A stretch of DNA of 8,571 nucleotides from contig JAILNT010000266.1 in assembly GCA_024691265.1 (NCBI GenBank), positions 1 through 8,571 on the forward strand, in the 5' to 3' direction. The notes below the pieces were generated by a model. It had not been told where the DNA came from. It saw nothing but the letters and a program-made list of their open reading frames with translations, and did not search any database. Made by a program: the position numbers and the translations under genes. Origin of the DNA: Treponema sp. Its GTDB lineage: Bacteria > Spirochaetota > Spirochaetia > Treponematales > Treponemataceae. This document shows, piece after piece, positions 1 to 6,459 of this stretch; position 1 is the stretch's first letter, and each line of letters begins with the position of its first letter.

Positions 1-372
1 GAATTGTTCTCCATCGGAAAGCCTTTTATACAGTTTTTTAAAATCTTCTATACTATCAGAATGAATAAATCCTAAATTTATTAAAGATTCTGGCATAGAA
101 TAAAGTTTTTCTGGAATATTAAATTCTTTTCTTAACTTAAGACCAAAATGGCAACAAGCTTCTTTTATATCGTATTCCCAATAATAAGCATTACCATTAT
201 ATGCAATGCATTCAAGCTTACGATTGGCATCTGCAAGAGATTTTTCCGATGCCTCGAATTTTTTACATAATAATCTATATTTTCGTTTTTGATAAAAAAA
301 AACGACTGCCAAAACAGTCATAAGCAATAAAATTATGGCATATGGCAGTATTGATAATAAACTCCACATCAT
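1..372 (-). CDS. Membrane-anchored PAS-domain sensor protein, N-terminal part (3' end off window)
   Basis: The frame stays open for 124 codons from ATG 372 to the left edge, so the C-terminus and effector domain are not visible. Residues about 4-27 form one strongly hydrophobic segment followed by a basic stretch (QKRKYR), which suggests a single membrane anchor with a cytoplasmic C-terminal part. A short charged linker (about 32-52) leads into a sequence resembling the PAS_3 fold: YYWEYDIK near 63-70, then NIPEKLYSMPESL and GFIHSDSIEDF, the usual pattern of these ligand- or signal-sensing domains. In such proteins the PAS domain usually precedes GGDEF, EAL or histidine-kinase domains; which one applies here cannot be told. 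A second ATG follows at 369. I see no good Shine-Dalgarno before either, and both sit inside a large palindrome. Confident of a real gene, moderate on PAS, no call on output. Confidence 0.72.
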   Translation of the reverse strand, partial: MMWSLLSILPYAIILLLMTVLAVVFFYQKRKYRLLCKKFEASEKSLADANRKLECIAYNGNAYYWEYDIKEACCHFGLKLRKEFNIPEKLYSMPESLINLGFIHSDSIEDFKKLYKRLSDGEQF

Positions 373-397
373 ACTATTAGTATAACATGGAGTTTAT
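357..397. repeat. 41-bp nested palindrome over the PAS gene start
   Basis: Ten-base perfect arms ATAAACTCCA (357-366) and TGGAGTTTAT (388-397) enclose a second inverted repeat, ATACTA (371-376) and TAGTAT (378-383). The tandem ATG codons of the PAS gene (372-370 and 369-367) lie within it, and it begins 7 bases past the stop codon of the immunophilin gene. It could be a protein-binding operator, a hairpin hiding the start codon in read-through mRNA, or a weak transcript end. The lack of a U-tract and the AT-rich stem argue against a classical intrinsic terminator. The structure is seen directly; the role is inferred. Confidence 0.6.
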
Positions 398-422
398 AAA
401 AAACTTAGTCTAACTTTGTCAA
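394..422 (-). promoter_or_regulatory. Possible sigma-70 promoter for the PAS gene
   Basis: On the minus strand TTGACA (422-417) is separated by 17 bases from TTATAA (399-394), which would start transcription about 15 bases before the ATG at 372. TTGACA also encodes Leu-Thr at the end of the immunophilin gene, so the match could be chance. A second possible -10, TATACT (384-379), lies within the palindrome but has only a poor -35. Confidence 0.35.
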
Positions 423-1553
423 TTCGACATCAAAAGCAATATAAGCATTTCCTGGAATACCAGCCTGTGGTACACCATATGCTCCATAAGCAAGTTCTGG
501 AGGAATTACAATCTTGCGAGTTTCTCCAACTTTCATATCCTGAACCATGATATCAAAGCCCTGTATCATTTCTCCAGCTCCTACATTAAAGTCAAGAGGT
601 TCATGTCCCTGAGAATGCATTCCTTTTGAAGCATCAAAAACCATACCATTCTGTAGATAGCCAATATATTCAACAGTAGCATGCTTGCCTTTACCAGCTT
701 TATCGCCGCTACCTTCTTTTTTTATAAGGTAATAAATGCCATTAGAATCCTTTGTACAATCCTTTACAAATTTTTCAAACTGAGCTTTCTTAATTTCTTC
801 ATTCTTTGCAGAAACTTCTTTACTCAAGCGGTCAAAATCAGCCTGTGTAGCAGAGAACTTTTCAGCATCAGCACCCTGACGAATAATTCTTATGCTTTTG
901 ATTTTATTATTCTGCAAAACACTATTTACAACTTTCTGACTCTCATCATCAACAACACGTCCGAATATTGTATGCTTTCCATTAAGCCATGTTGTAGGAA
1001 CAATAGTGATGAAGAACTGACTTCCATTTGTATTTGCTCCAGAATTTGCCATAGCAAGATAACCAGCCTTGTCAAATTCGAGACCATCAACAATTTCATC
1101 AGCAAACTTATATCCAGGACCACCTGTTCCATTACCCTTTGGATCTCCACCCTGAATCATAAAATCTTGTGAATCACCATTAGCCTTACTTATTACACGA
1201 TGAAATTTGAGTCCATCATAAAAAGGCTTTCCATTTGCAGCATCAAGTGTACCTTCTGCAAGTCCAACAAAGTTTGTTACTGTTAAAGGAGTTTCCTTGT
1301 AAAATAACTCCATTGTAATAACACCCTTATCTGTAGAAAGTACAGCAAAAATACCGTCCTTTCCCTCGATAGCCTTACTAGGTTCTACATTAACTGTTTC
1401 ACTCATAGTTGCATTCTCACTTACGTTTTCCGTCGAATTTTCAGCGTTTTTCACATTTTTATCTGTAGAATTGCATCCATATAAAAAAACAACCGAAAAA
1501 ACAGATATAAATGCAATCAATAAAGCTTTTATTTGATATAACTTCCTAAACAT
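405..1553 (-). CDS. Cyclophilin-FKBP dual-domain peptidyl-prolyl isomerase lipoprotein
   Basis: A 382-residue protein with two unrelated prolyl isomerase folds. Residues 1-27 are a lipoprotein signal ending LYGC (Cys27), so the mature protein should be lipid-anchored outside the cytoplasm. A Ser/Asn/Glu-rich tether follows. The cyclophilin domain (about 67-228) has the active-site set: Arg119 in FHRV, Phe131/Met132/Gln134 in FMIQGGDP, Phe181 in SQFFIT, and Trp189 and His194 in WLNGKHTIFG. A charged helical linker (about 232-265) leads to the FKBP domain (about 272-382) with Tyr296, Phe306-Asp307, Met329-Ile330, Tyr356 in ELAYG and Phe374. Both sites look catalytically intact; the kept Trp189 suggests cyclosporin binding is possible. 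The FKBP12 Trp59 position is Phe, as in many bacterial FKBPs. Start: ATG 1553 is preceded at 7 bases by a perfect GGAGGT (1566-1561); an in-frame GTG at 1568 overlaps that ribosome site and is rejected. It follows the unknown exported gene by about 20 bases, so the two are probably cotranscribed. Such fusions are known from Treponema. Confidence 0.93.
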   Translation of the reverse strand: MFRKLYQIKALLIAFISVFSVVFLYGCNSTDKNVKNAENSTENVSENATMSETVNVEPSKAIEGKDGIFAVLSTDKGVITMELFYKETPLTVTNFVGLAEGTLDAANGKPFYDGLKFHRVISKANGDSQDFMIQGGDPKGNGTGGPGYKFADEIVDGLEFDKAGYLAMANSGANTNGSQFFITIVPTTWLNGKHTIFGRVVDDESQKVVNSVLQNNKIKSIRIIRQGADAEKFSATQADFDRLSKEVSAKNEEIKKAQFEKFVKDCTKDSNGIYYLIKKEGSGDKAGKGKHATVEYIGYLQNGMVFDASKGMHSQGHEPLDFNVGAGEMIQGFDIMVQDMKVGETRKIVIPPELAYGAYGVPQAGIPGNAYIAFDVELTKLD

Positions 1554-1560
1554 CTCAAAG

Positions 1561-1566
1561 ACCTCC
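1561..1566 (-). promoter_or_regulatory. Ribosome binding site deciding the immunophilin start
   Basis: A perfect GGAGGT lies 7 bases before ATG 1553. The longer in-frame reading from GTG 1568 would put this site inside the coding sequence, so the shorter start, which also gives a clean lipoprotein signal, is preferred. Confidence 0.8.
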
Positions 1567-1573
1567 ACTCATA

Positions 1574-2374
1574 CTAGAATTGCATGACAAACCAGGAACA
1601 AATGGCTTCCAATCTTGAAGTAAATGACTGATTTAAATGTTTTTCCAACAAAGGAACTGCTGGAAACTTCACTTGCATAGGCATATATATCAAGAATTTG
1701 TCTCCACAATCTATTATGACAAGTGATATTTTCAAATTTTCTGGCTCAACAGCCTTTATGAAATATTTAATCCAGGCCACATTTGTAAATGTTGTAAGAA
1801 CTTCATTTTCAGATTGCCTGTAATTAAGGCGATAATTACATTCTCCGAATTTGTTATCGTCCATCATGCAGTAGGAAACTAATCCATCAGCATTACCCTC
1901 TATAGGATCAGCAACTCTGGTTGTATCATCTGGACCTTTTATAGAATAGATATGCTCATAAAGTGTTTCATATTTTTTTGCACTATTGGAATAGTATTGC
2001 ATACCTTCCATTTTTGAAATCGACCGGCAAATTCGAGATGCATTAGCAATGCTTATGTCATCTCCTTTCCGTCCTTTCAATTTACTATTTGCGGAAAGAC
2101 GATTTTTATTTATTACATAAAGACTTTCAACTACAAAAACAGGTTTTGTATTTGCTGTCCATTGATTTTTGGTGAGAAGGGCTAAAGGGGTATTAGGAAT
2201 AAGCTCGAATTTTACATCATCAGCTTTATAACTAGACCTTCTTATAACTTCCTTCCCGTCCAATTCTTTTAGAATGGCAGCTGGAAGAATATCCTCAATT
2301 TTGTATGATTCTGCGAAAATACAACCAATAGTTGCAGAAAGCAACGTTATAACTGATATAATTTTCTTAATCAT
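1574..2374 (-). CDS. Exported protein of unknown function (possibly DUF6675-type)
   Basis: A 266-residue protein I do not recognise by function. The N-terminus is a signal peptide: MIKK, then a hydrophobic stretch to about residue 21, with a plausible signal peptidase I site at IFA-ES. The sequence TIGC at 15-18 is a poor lipobox (Thr at -3), so a lipoprotein is less likely. The mature chain is soluble-looking, mixed in charge, without further membrane segments, and has five cysteines (in SRICR, SYCMM, GECNY, IDCGD and AICSW) that could form disulfides outside the cytoplasm. From memory it resembles a spirochaete family catalogued as DUF6675; this is unverified. The start at 2374 has GAGAGG (2388-2383) 8 bases upstream. 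It begins 22 bases after the jag stop and ends about 20 bases before the immunophilin start, so it may be cotranscribed with both and might be a folding client of the isomerase; that link is inference. Confidence 0.85.
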   Translation of the reverse strand: MIKKIISVITLLSATIGCIFAESYKIEDILPAAILKELDGKEVIRRSSYKADDVKFELIPNTPLALLTKNQWTANTKPVFVVESLYVINKNRLSANSKLKGRKGDDISIANASRICRSISKMEGMQYYSNSAKKYETLYEHIYSIKGPDDTTRVADPIEGNADGLVSYCMMDDNKFGECNYRLNYRQSENEVLTTFTNVAWIKYFIKAVEPENLKISLVIIDCGDKFLIYMPMQVKFPAVPLLEKHLNQSFTSRLEAICSWFVMQF

Positions 2375-2396
2375 CCATACTGCCTCTCTATATTTT

Positions 2397-3098
2397 TTAT
2401 CTAATACCCTTATAAAGTACTCTTACCTGCTTATATAAACCATCACCTTCGCTTTTGGTTTCAACATCAGGAATATCATTTAAAGTTGTATGAATTAAAC
2501 GACGTTCAAAAGGATTCATTGGTTCAAGTAAGATAGAATTTCTTGAAGAACGAACTTTATCTGCTGTTGTATAAGCAAGACGAACTAAAGACTCTTCACG
2601 TCTAATTCTATAATTTTCAGTATCAAGAATAATTCTTACATCTTCGCGACCAAGACGACCTGCGTATACATTTACAAGAAGCTGCATAGCATCAAGGTTC
2701 TTACCTTTGCGTCCAATAAGAATTGATGAACTTGAAGAATTCAATTTAAGTCCAATCTTGTGCTCTTCACGGAACATGATATCAACTTTTACATCATATC
2801 CCATCTTAGTAATCAATTCTGTTACAAATTCGACAAGCTTTGATTCAAATTCATCTTGAGGCATTGGATTAGCAACAAGACTTGAAGAAGATACAGGAGA
2901 TGAATAAGCTTCTTTCTCTTCTACAGGCTTAGAATCATCAAGTGTATGAACACGAATCTTTACAAATCCCTTTTTAAAAAGAGTATTTTTTTGAGTTTCA
3001 AGAATTTCAACATCAAACTGGTCTCTCTCAAGTCCCAAATCATTGGCTGCCATCTCAATAGCATCTTTTTCGGTCTTACCTTCGTAGTCTTTGACCAT
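2397..3098 (-). CDS. jag: Jag/KhpB KH-R3H RNA-binding protein
   Basis: A 233-residue cytoplasmic single-stranded nucleic acid binding protein of the Jag/KhpB/EloR family, linked in Gram-positives to RNA regulation of cell envelope synthesis and elongation. Three regions are visible. The Jag_N domain (about 1-50) has the typical GKTEKDAIEMA and a KKGFVKIRV end. After an acidic/Ser-rich linker (51-80), the KH domain (about 85-160) carries its GxxG loop as GRKG (129-132), and the R3H domain (about 165-233) has the Arg-x-x-x-His signature at Arg199-His203. The start at ATG 3098 is chosen because AGGAG (3113-3109) lies 10 bases upstream and MVKDYEGKT matches the family N-terminus; an in-frame ATG at 3128 would translate through that site. 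It follows yidC after a 90-base gap, the usual neighbour order. I saw no convincing promoter or terminator in that gap. Confidence 0.95.
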   Translation of the reverse strand: MVKDYEGKTEKDAIEMAANDLGLERDQFDVEILETQKNTLFKKGFVKIRVHTLDDSKPVEEKEAYSSPVSSSSLVANPMPQDEFESKLVEFVTELITKMGYDVKVDIMFREEHKIGLKLNSSSSSILIGRKGKNLDAMQLLVNVYAGRLGREDVRIILDTENYRIRREESLVRLAYTTADKVRSSRNSILLEPMNPFERRLIHTTLNDIPDVETKSEGDGLYKQVRVLYKGIR

Positions 3099-3188
3099 AT
3101 ATATATAACTCCTATATAAAATTATCAATCATAAAGCCATAAAGCAGATAAAACACAGCTAAGTAAATCTATATAAGACTTCTTTTTT

Positions 3189-5030
3189 CTATTTCTTTCC
3201 CTTAGAGGTTTTTGAAACAGTAAACTTCGAAACATTCTTACGAGAATTCATTTCTGCACGCTTTTTATTCATCATGTTATTAATGATAATCTGCTGAATC
3301 ATCTGAATTATGTTACTTGTTGTCCAGTAAAGAAGCAGACCTGCAGGAGCATTATAGAAAATAAAGAAGAAGAAGATAGGCATTCCATACATCATCATCT
3401 TCATCTGCTGAGCATTTGCACCTGCTGAAGAAGGATTCATACTCTGAGATATTTTTCCATAAACAAGCTGTGTAATAACATAGATAATTGGTAAAATTCT
3501 AAGCTGATTCCAATTTAGGAATGGAAGAGAATTTTTGAATGTATATACGCTATCACCAGCAGAAAGGTCTGGAATCCAACCAGGAATAAATGTAGAACCT
3601 CTAAATTCAAAATAATTATTAAACAGCTGATACAAAGCCAAAATAATAAACATTTGAACAACTAAAGGTAAACATCCACTTAAAGGATTATATCCGATTT
3701 TCTGATATAAAGCAGACATTTCGGCATTTAATTTCTGAGGATTATCTTTGTATTTATTCTGTAAAGCCTGTATCTGTGGCTGCAATTCCTGCATTTTCAA
3801 TGTGCCTAAAGAGCTATTTCTTGTAAGAGGGAACATAGCAGCCTTAATGAGAATTGTCATTATGATAATAGACAAGCCCCAGTTATGAACAAGTTTGTTT
3901 ATAAATTCGAGAACATATTTAAGAATAATCTCAATCCAAGAAAGCCAGCTGCTTGCAGCACTTTCATTAAGCTTGAGTTCTGAAAGCCCCCATGCATTAC
4001 TATCTTTTGCATTGTAAGAAACAAGTTCTTTTTCATTTCTAGGACCTACATAGAAATAATATGTATCAACAGTATTTTCTCCAATAGGACCTCTAGTAAG
4101 CATTACCTGGGCATTAGCATAATTATTACTTTCAATAGTTGTAGAATAATGAACAGGAAGCAAGGTTTGTCGAGTTTTATCTTCAGGAACAGCAATTATT
4201 TCAAAATATTTTCCTGCAATACCAGTCCATGTGTAGTCTTTATTGTATTCTTTTATTTGATTTGAACCTACGCCAACATATTTCCTTTTACCATTTGTAT
4301 AAGCCATAAATTGACGTGATTCATATTTATTTTGCTTAGGGTCATAATGAGGACCAATCTGAGGAGAAGTTCTCAATGTATAGCCAAAACCATTAACGTT
4401 TAATGCACCTTTTTTAGAACTTCCGTCAGCATTTGTGCCATAATCTACACGGACATTCATCTTGAACATATAATCATCAGGTTTGAAAGAATACTCTTTT
4501 ACAAGTGTAAATTCATTATCCTTTCCATCTTCACCAACACTCTTATATGTGCGATAAAAACCAATTGTGTAATCATCAATTTTTTGAACAGAAAAAATAT
4601 CACTAATTATAGGAGAAGAAGAATCTCCAAAAGAAAGGGAAAAGGCTCTGTTATTTTCTGAAATATTATCAGCCATTTCTACACCACGATATTTTGTAAC
4701 GCCGTTTTCTTCATAAGAACGGTCTGTATCCTGATGTTCAAGAAGCTCATAACCAATTATATCGCCACCAACATTACTTAATGTTATACGGGCTTTATTT
4801 GTTGTAATAGTATATTCTTCAGCCTTTAAATTTTCATCTGATTCTGAAACAGAAAACATTTTATTATCAGAAGACTTATCCTCAGATAAAGCACTTGTAT
4901 CTGTAGCTGATTCAGAAGGTGTATCCACAAAATCCTGCTGTACAGGAGTAAAATATTTAGACTGTATAAACAACGCACCAACTAATACGACTGTAGAGAG
5001 GCCTATCGCCAAACCAGTATTTTTATCCAT
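3189..5030 (-). CDS. yidC: YidC membrane protein insertase
   Basis: A 613-residue inner-membrane insertase (Oxa1/YidC/Alb3 family) that inserts and folds membrane proteins alone or with SecYEG. The layout is the diderm type: an N-terminal membrane segment (about 6-25), a low-complexity Ser/Asp/Glu linker, a large periplasmic P1 domain (about 70-345), then the conserved five-helix core (about 365-590). Core motifs include HNWGLSIII, MFPLT, NPLSGCLPLVVQM (448-460) and PAGLLLYWTTSN. The cytoplasmic C-tail is rich in Lys/Arg, as expected for ribosome contact. At the place of the groove arginine of E. coli YidC (Arg366) this protein has Lys396 (ILIKAAMFPLT), keeping the charge but not the residue. 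The start at 5030 is chosen over an in-frame ATG at 5060, because GAGG (5042-5039) lies 8 bases before it and the longer form would overlap yidD. It lies 26 bases after yidD, clearly in the same operon. Confidence 0.97.
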   Translation of the reverse strand: MDKNTGLAIGLSTVVLVGALFIQSKYFTPVQQDFVDTPSESATDTSALSEDKSSDNKMFSVSESDENLKAEEYTITTNKARITLSNVGGDIIGYELLEHQDTDRSYEENGVTKYRGVEMADNISENNRAFSLSFGDSSSPIISDIFSVQKIDDYTIGFYRTYKSVGEDGKDNEFTLVKEYSFKPDDYMFKMNVRVDYGTNADGSSKKGALNVNGFGYTLRTSPQIGPHYDPKQNKYESRQFMAYTNGKRKYVGVGSNQIKEYNKDYTWTGIAGKYFEIIAVPEDKTRQTLLPVHYSTTIESNNYANAQVMLTRGPIGENTVDTYYFYVGPRNEKELVSYNAKDSNAWGLSELKLNESAASSWLSWIEIILKYVLEFINKLVHNWGLSIIIMTILIKAAMFPLTRNSSLGTLKMQELQPQIQALQNKYKDNPQKLNAEMSALYQKIGYNPLSGCLPLVVQMFIILALYQLFNNYFEFRGSTFIPGWIPDLSAGDSVYTFKNSLPFLNWNQLRILPIIYVITQLVYGKISQSMNPSSAGANAQQMKMMMYGMPIFFFFIFYNAPAGLLLYWTTSNIIQMIQQIIINNMMNKKRAEMNSRKNVSKFTVSKTSKGKK

Positions 5031-5056
5031 AAAGTATGCCTCATTATTTATGGCAA

Positions 5057-5278
5057 TCACGGAACTGGATCATAGCCACCTTTACAAAAGGGATTGCAGC
5101 GTAGTATCCGCCAGATTGCCAGAACAAGCCCCTTAAAAGGACCATATTTTGTTATAGCCTCTAATGCATATTGAGAACAAGAAGGTCTAAACCTGCAAAC
5201 TGGAGGAAATAACGGAGATATACAGACTTGATAAATACGAATAAGCGTACAGAGGAATTTCTGTAAGAGTCGTTTCAT
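5057..5278 (-). CDS. yidD: YidD membrane protein insertion efficiency factor
   Basis: A complete 73-residue member of the YidD family (formerly haemolysin-like DUF37), a small inner-membrane-associated protein that assists YidC-dependent insertion. The family signature is intact: an N-terminal amphipathic helix, YQVCISPLFPP, CRFRPSCSQYA with its conserved cysteines, and the C-terminal LRCNPFCKGGYDPVP. Its ATG overlaps the rnpA stop (ATGA at 5278-5275), so translation is probably coupled to rnpA; the nearest purine-rich sequence, AGGA, is rather far from the start. yidC begins 26 bases after its stop. Position between rnpA and yidC is the standard one. Confidence 0.96.
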   Translation of the reverse strand: MKRLLQKFLCTLIRIYQVCISPLFPPVCRFRPSCSQYALEAITKYGPFKGLVLAIWRILRCNPFCKGGYDPVP

Positions 5279-5637
5279 TCTTTGAGCAATCCTGCCTTTT
5301 CACACAATGCACGAAATTGGTCACACCGCGAATGGAACGAATCATTTCCAGGATATACTAACAAAAGCATGTCATATCCTGTGTTCAGGTGTGTTTTAAA
5401 ACTACGATAGATTTCACGGCTAAAGCGTTTAGACAAATTTCTGTCTACAGCTCTACCATATCCACGCGGAAGAGGAAATCCGATCCGGTTAAAGCCAAGA
5501 TCATTTTGTGCGTAAAAGAGCTTTGCCCCCTGTACGCTTGCCCGTTTTCCGCATTTAAACAGATTATGTATATCTTGGGGACGCTTTATTTTCTCTTTTC
5601 TAGTAAAACGTCCCGAAGCTGACAAGCCTGTTTTCAT
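5275..5637 (-). CDS. rnpA: Ribonuclease P protein component
   Basis: A 120-residue basic protein, the usual size for the RNase P protein subunit, which binds the catalytic RNA and helps recognise the 5' leader of pre-tRNA in the cytoplasm. The family signature is present as RNLSKRFSREIYR (the RNxxKRxxRE motif), preceded by RIGFPLPRGYGRAVD, the central sheet region that normally reads GxxVxKxxGxAVxR; the usual lysines there are replaced by Pro/Arg. The N-terminal RFTRKEKIKRPQDIHNLFK corresponds to the first helix. ATG 5637 lies 14 bases after the rpmH stop with a weak AGGCGAG before it, and the gene ends in a 4-base overlap with yidD. Identification is firm from motif and context. Confidence 0.95.
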   Translation of the reverse strand: MKTGLSASGRFTRKEKIKRPQDIHNLFKCGKRASVQGAKLFYAQNDLGFNRIGFPLPRGYGRAVDRNLSKRFSREIYRSFKTHLNTGYDMLLLVYPGNDSFHSRCDQFRALCEKAGLLKE

Positions 5638-5651
5638 GCTCGCCTATAAAC

Positions 5652-5807
5652 TCAGTAAGGTTTTTTCTCGTCAGAAATAGTCAATTTTGCACGACCCTTT
5701 GCACGACGACGAGCCAAAACTGCACGACCTCCACGAGTTGCCATGCGAGCACGGAAACCGAATTTTCTATTGCGCTTAACTTTGCTTGGTTGATATGTCC
5801 GTAACAT
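5652..5807 (-). CDS. rpmH: 50S ribosomal protein L34
   Basis: A 51-codon gene found by reading the minus strand before rnpA. The product begins MLRTYQPSKVKRNRKFGFRA and continues RMATRGGRAVLARRRAKGR, the unmistakable L34 sequence: small, very basic, a component of the large ribosomal subunit. It has a short C-terminal extension (KLTISDEKKPY) compared with the 44-46 residues common in other bacteria. A strong AAGGAG (5822-5817) lies 9 bases before the ATG. Arg codons are mostly CGT, typical of a highly expressed gene. The adjacent rnpA, 14 bases downstream, is the universal partner. Confidence 0.98.
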   Translation of the reverse strand: MLRTYQPSKVKRNRKFGFRARMATRGGRAVLARRRAKGRAKLTISDEKKPY

Positions 5808-5857
5808 AGAACACGTCTCCTTATAAAAATAAATTCAAAAACTAATGGTAGTGTCCC

Positions 5858-5887
5858 ACTATATCACTATTTTTTTGAATTGGTCAA
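5858..5887 (-). promoter_or_regulatory. Probable sigma-70 promoter for rpmH-rnpA-yidD-yidC-jag
   Basis: On the minus strand TTGACC (5887-5882) and TATAGT (5863-5858) are 18 bases apart, each one mismatch from consensus. The -35 element lies within the last codons of the DciA-like gene and the -10 just after its stop, about 50 bases before the rpmH start. A small inverted repeat, TAGTG/CACTA (5849-5853 and 5857-5861), overlaps the -10 and could be chance or an operator. Confidence 0.6.
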
Positions 5888-6427
5888 CATATCATTTTTT
5901 AATTCATCAAACTTCTTTTGAAGTTCGGGAGGTAAAACAGATTTTTTATCGTCCTTTGATTCATTTATTTTACTATTCTTGAGATTGTATTTCTCAAGAA
6001 GTTTATCTTCGGCATCTATTCTGTTCTTTAAGGAATCCATTCTTTGTTCTTCAGAAGGCTGATATAAAACACCAACATCACAAAGACCTGCATTACTGCC
6101 TTTTACACGGAATGCAAGTGTGTTAACAGAAAGAGAAGGTAATTTTTGATGTATCAAATATAATATTCTTTTTTTATGCAGCTGAATCATTTGAATCCAG
6201 CCTGGATGGTCTACTTCAACTAAAAGAACTCCATTTTTCAAATCAACTACACGGCTATGGTCTGCCATATTTACAGTATTACAATGACGGCTATTTATAC
6301 TTGTAAGAATAGTTTTCCAGGTATCCAGCATTTTCACACTGTTTTCCATATCAGCTATTCTTAGATTTGGGAAAATTTCATTTACTATTTGTGAAAATTT
6401 AAAAGGCTCATCAATAAAACTTTTCAT
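5867..6427 (-). CDS. DciA-like protein (DUF721), probable replicative helicase loader
   Basis: A 186-residue cytoplasmic protein of the DUF721 family, which includes DciA, the DnaB helicase-loading factor found in many bacteria lacking DnaC/DnaI. The conserved fold covers about residues 30-115: a tryptophan in TWKTI (Trp37), ADHSRVVDLKNGVLLVEVDHPGW (55-77, ending in Trp77), then IQLHKKRILYLIHQKL and VNTLAFRVKG. The remaining part (about 125-186) is highly charged and lysine-rich and probably flexible, as in characterised DciA proteins. ATG 6427 lies 32 bases after recF, with GGAGAG about 10-12 bases upstream. Position in the dnaN-recF cluster supports a replication role. Membership of the family is fairly clear; the helicase-loading function in this organism is inferred. 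Confidence 0.85.
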   Translation of the reverse strand: MKSFIDEPFKFSQIVNEIFPNLRIADMENSVKMLDTWKTILTSINSRHCNTVNMADHSRVVDLKNGVLLVEVDHPGWIQMIQLHKKRILYLIHQKLPSLSVNTLAFRVKGSNAGLCDVGVLYQPSEEQRMDSLKNRIDAEDKLLEKYNLKNSKINESKDDKKSVLPPELQKKFDELKNDMLTNSKK

Positions 6428-6459
6428 TCGGTTACAACTCTCCAGAAAATATTTGGCTT

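Noticed and set aside
357..397. Palindrome as a classical intrinsic terminator
   Set aside because: The stem is AT-rich and is followed on the minus strand by TATCAATACTG rather than a run of T, so I list it as a palindrome without that call.
926..1150. Second minus-strand frame of 74 codons
   Set aside because: It is an out-of-frame shadow within the cyclophilin domain.
681..1172. Plus-strand open frame of 163 codons
   Set aside because: It lies wholly antisense to the immunophilin gene, whose protein is clearly recognised, and the translation shows no family features.
2321..2323. Lipobox (TIGC, Cys18) in the unknown exported protein
   Set aside because: Thr at -3 is a poor fit and a good signal peptidase I site follows a few residues later; spirochaete lipoboxes are relaxed, so it is not excluded.
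3098..3106. Alternating AT run before the jag start
   Set aside because: It is short and expected by chance in AT-rich DNA.
3099..3188. Promoter or small gene in the 90-base gap between yidC and jag
   Set aside because: TATA-like sequences are present, including two copies of TTATATAG, but no -35 at proper spacing; in this AT-rich sequence they are not convincing. The only open frames are a few codons long.
5389..5622. Plus-strand open frame of 77 codons
   Set aside because: It is antisense to rnpA and has no recognisable features.
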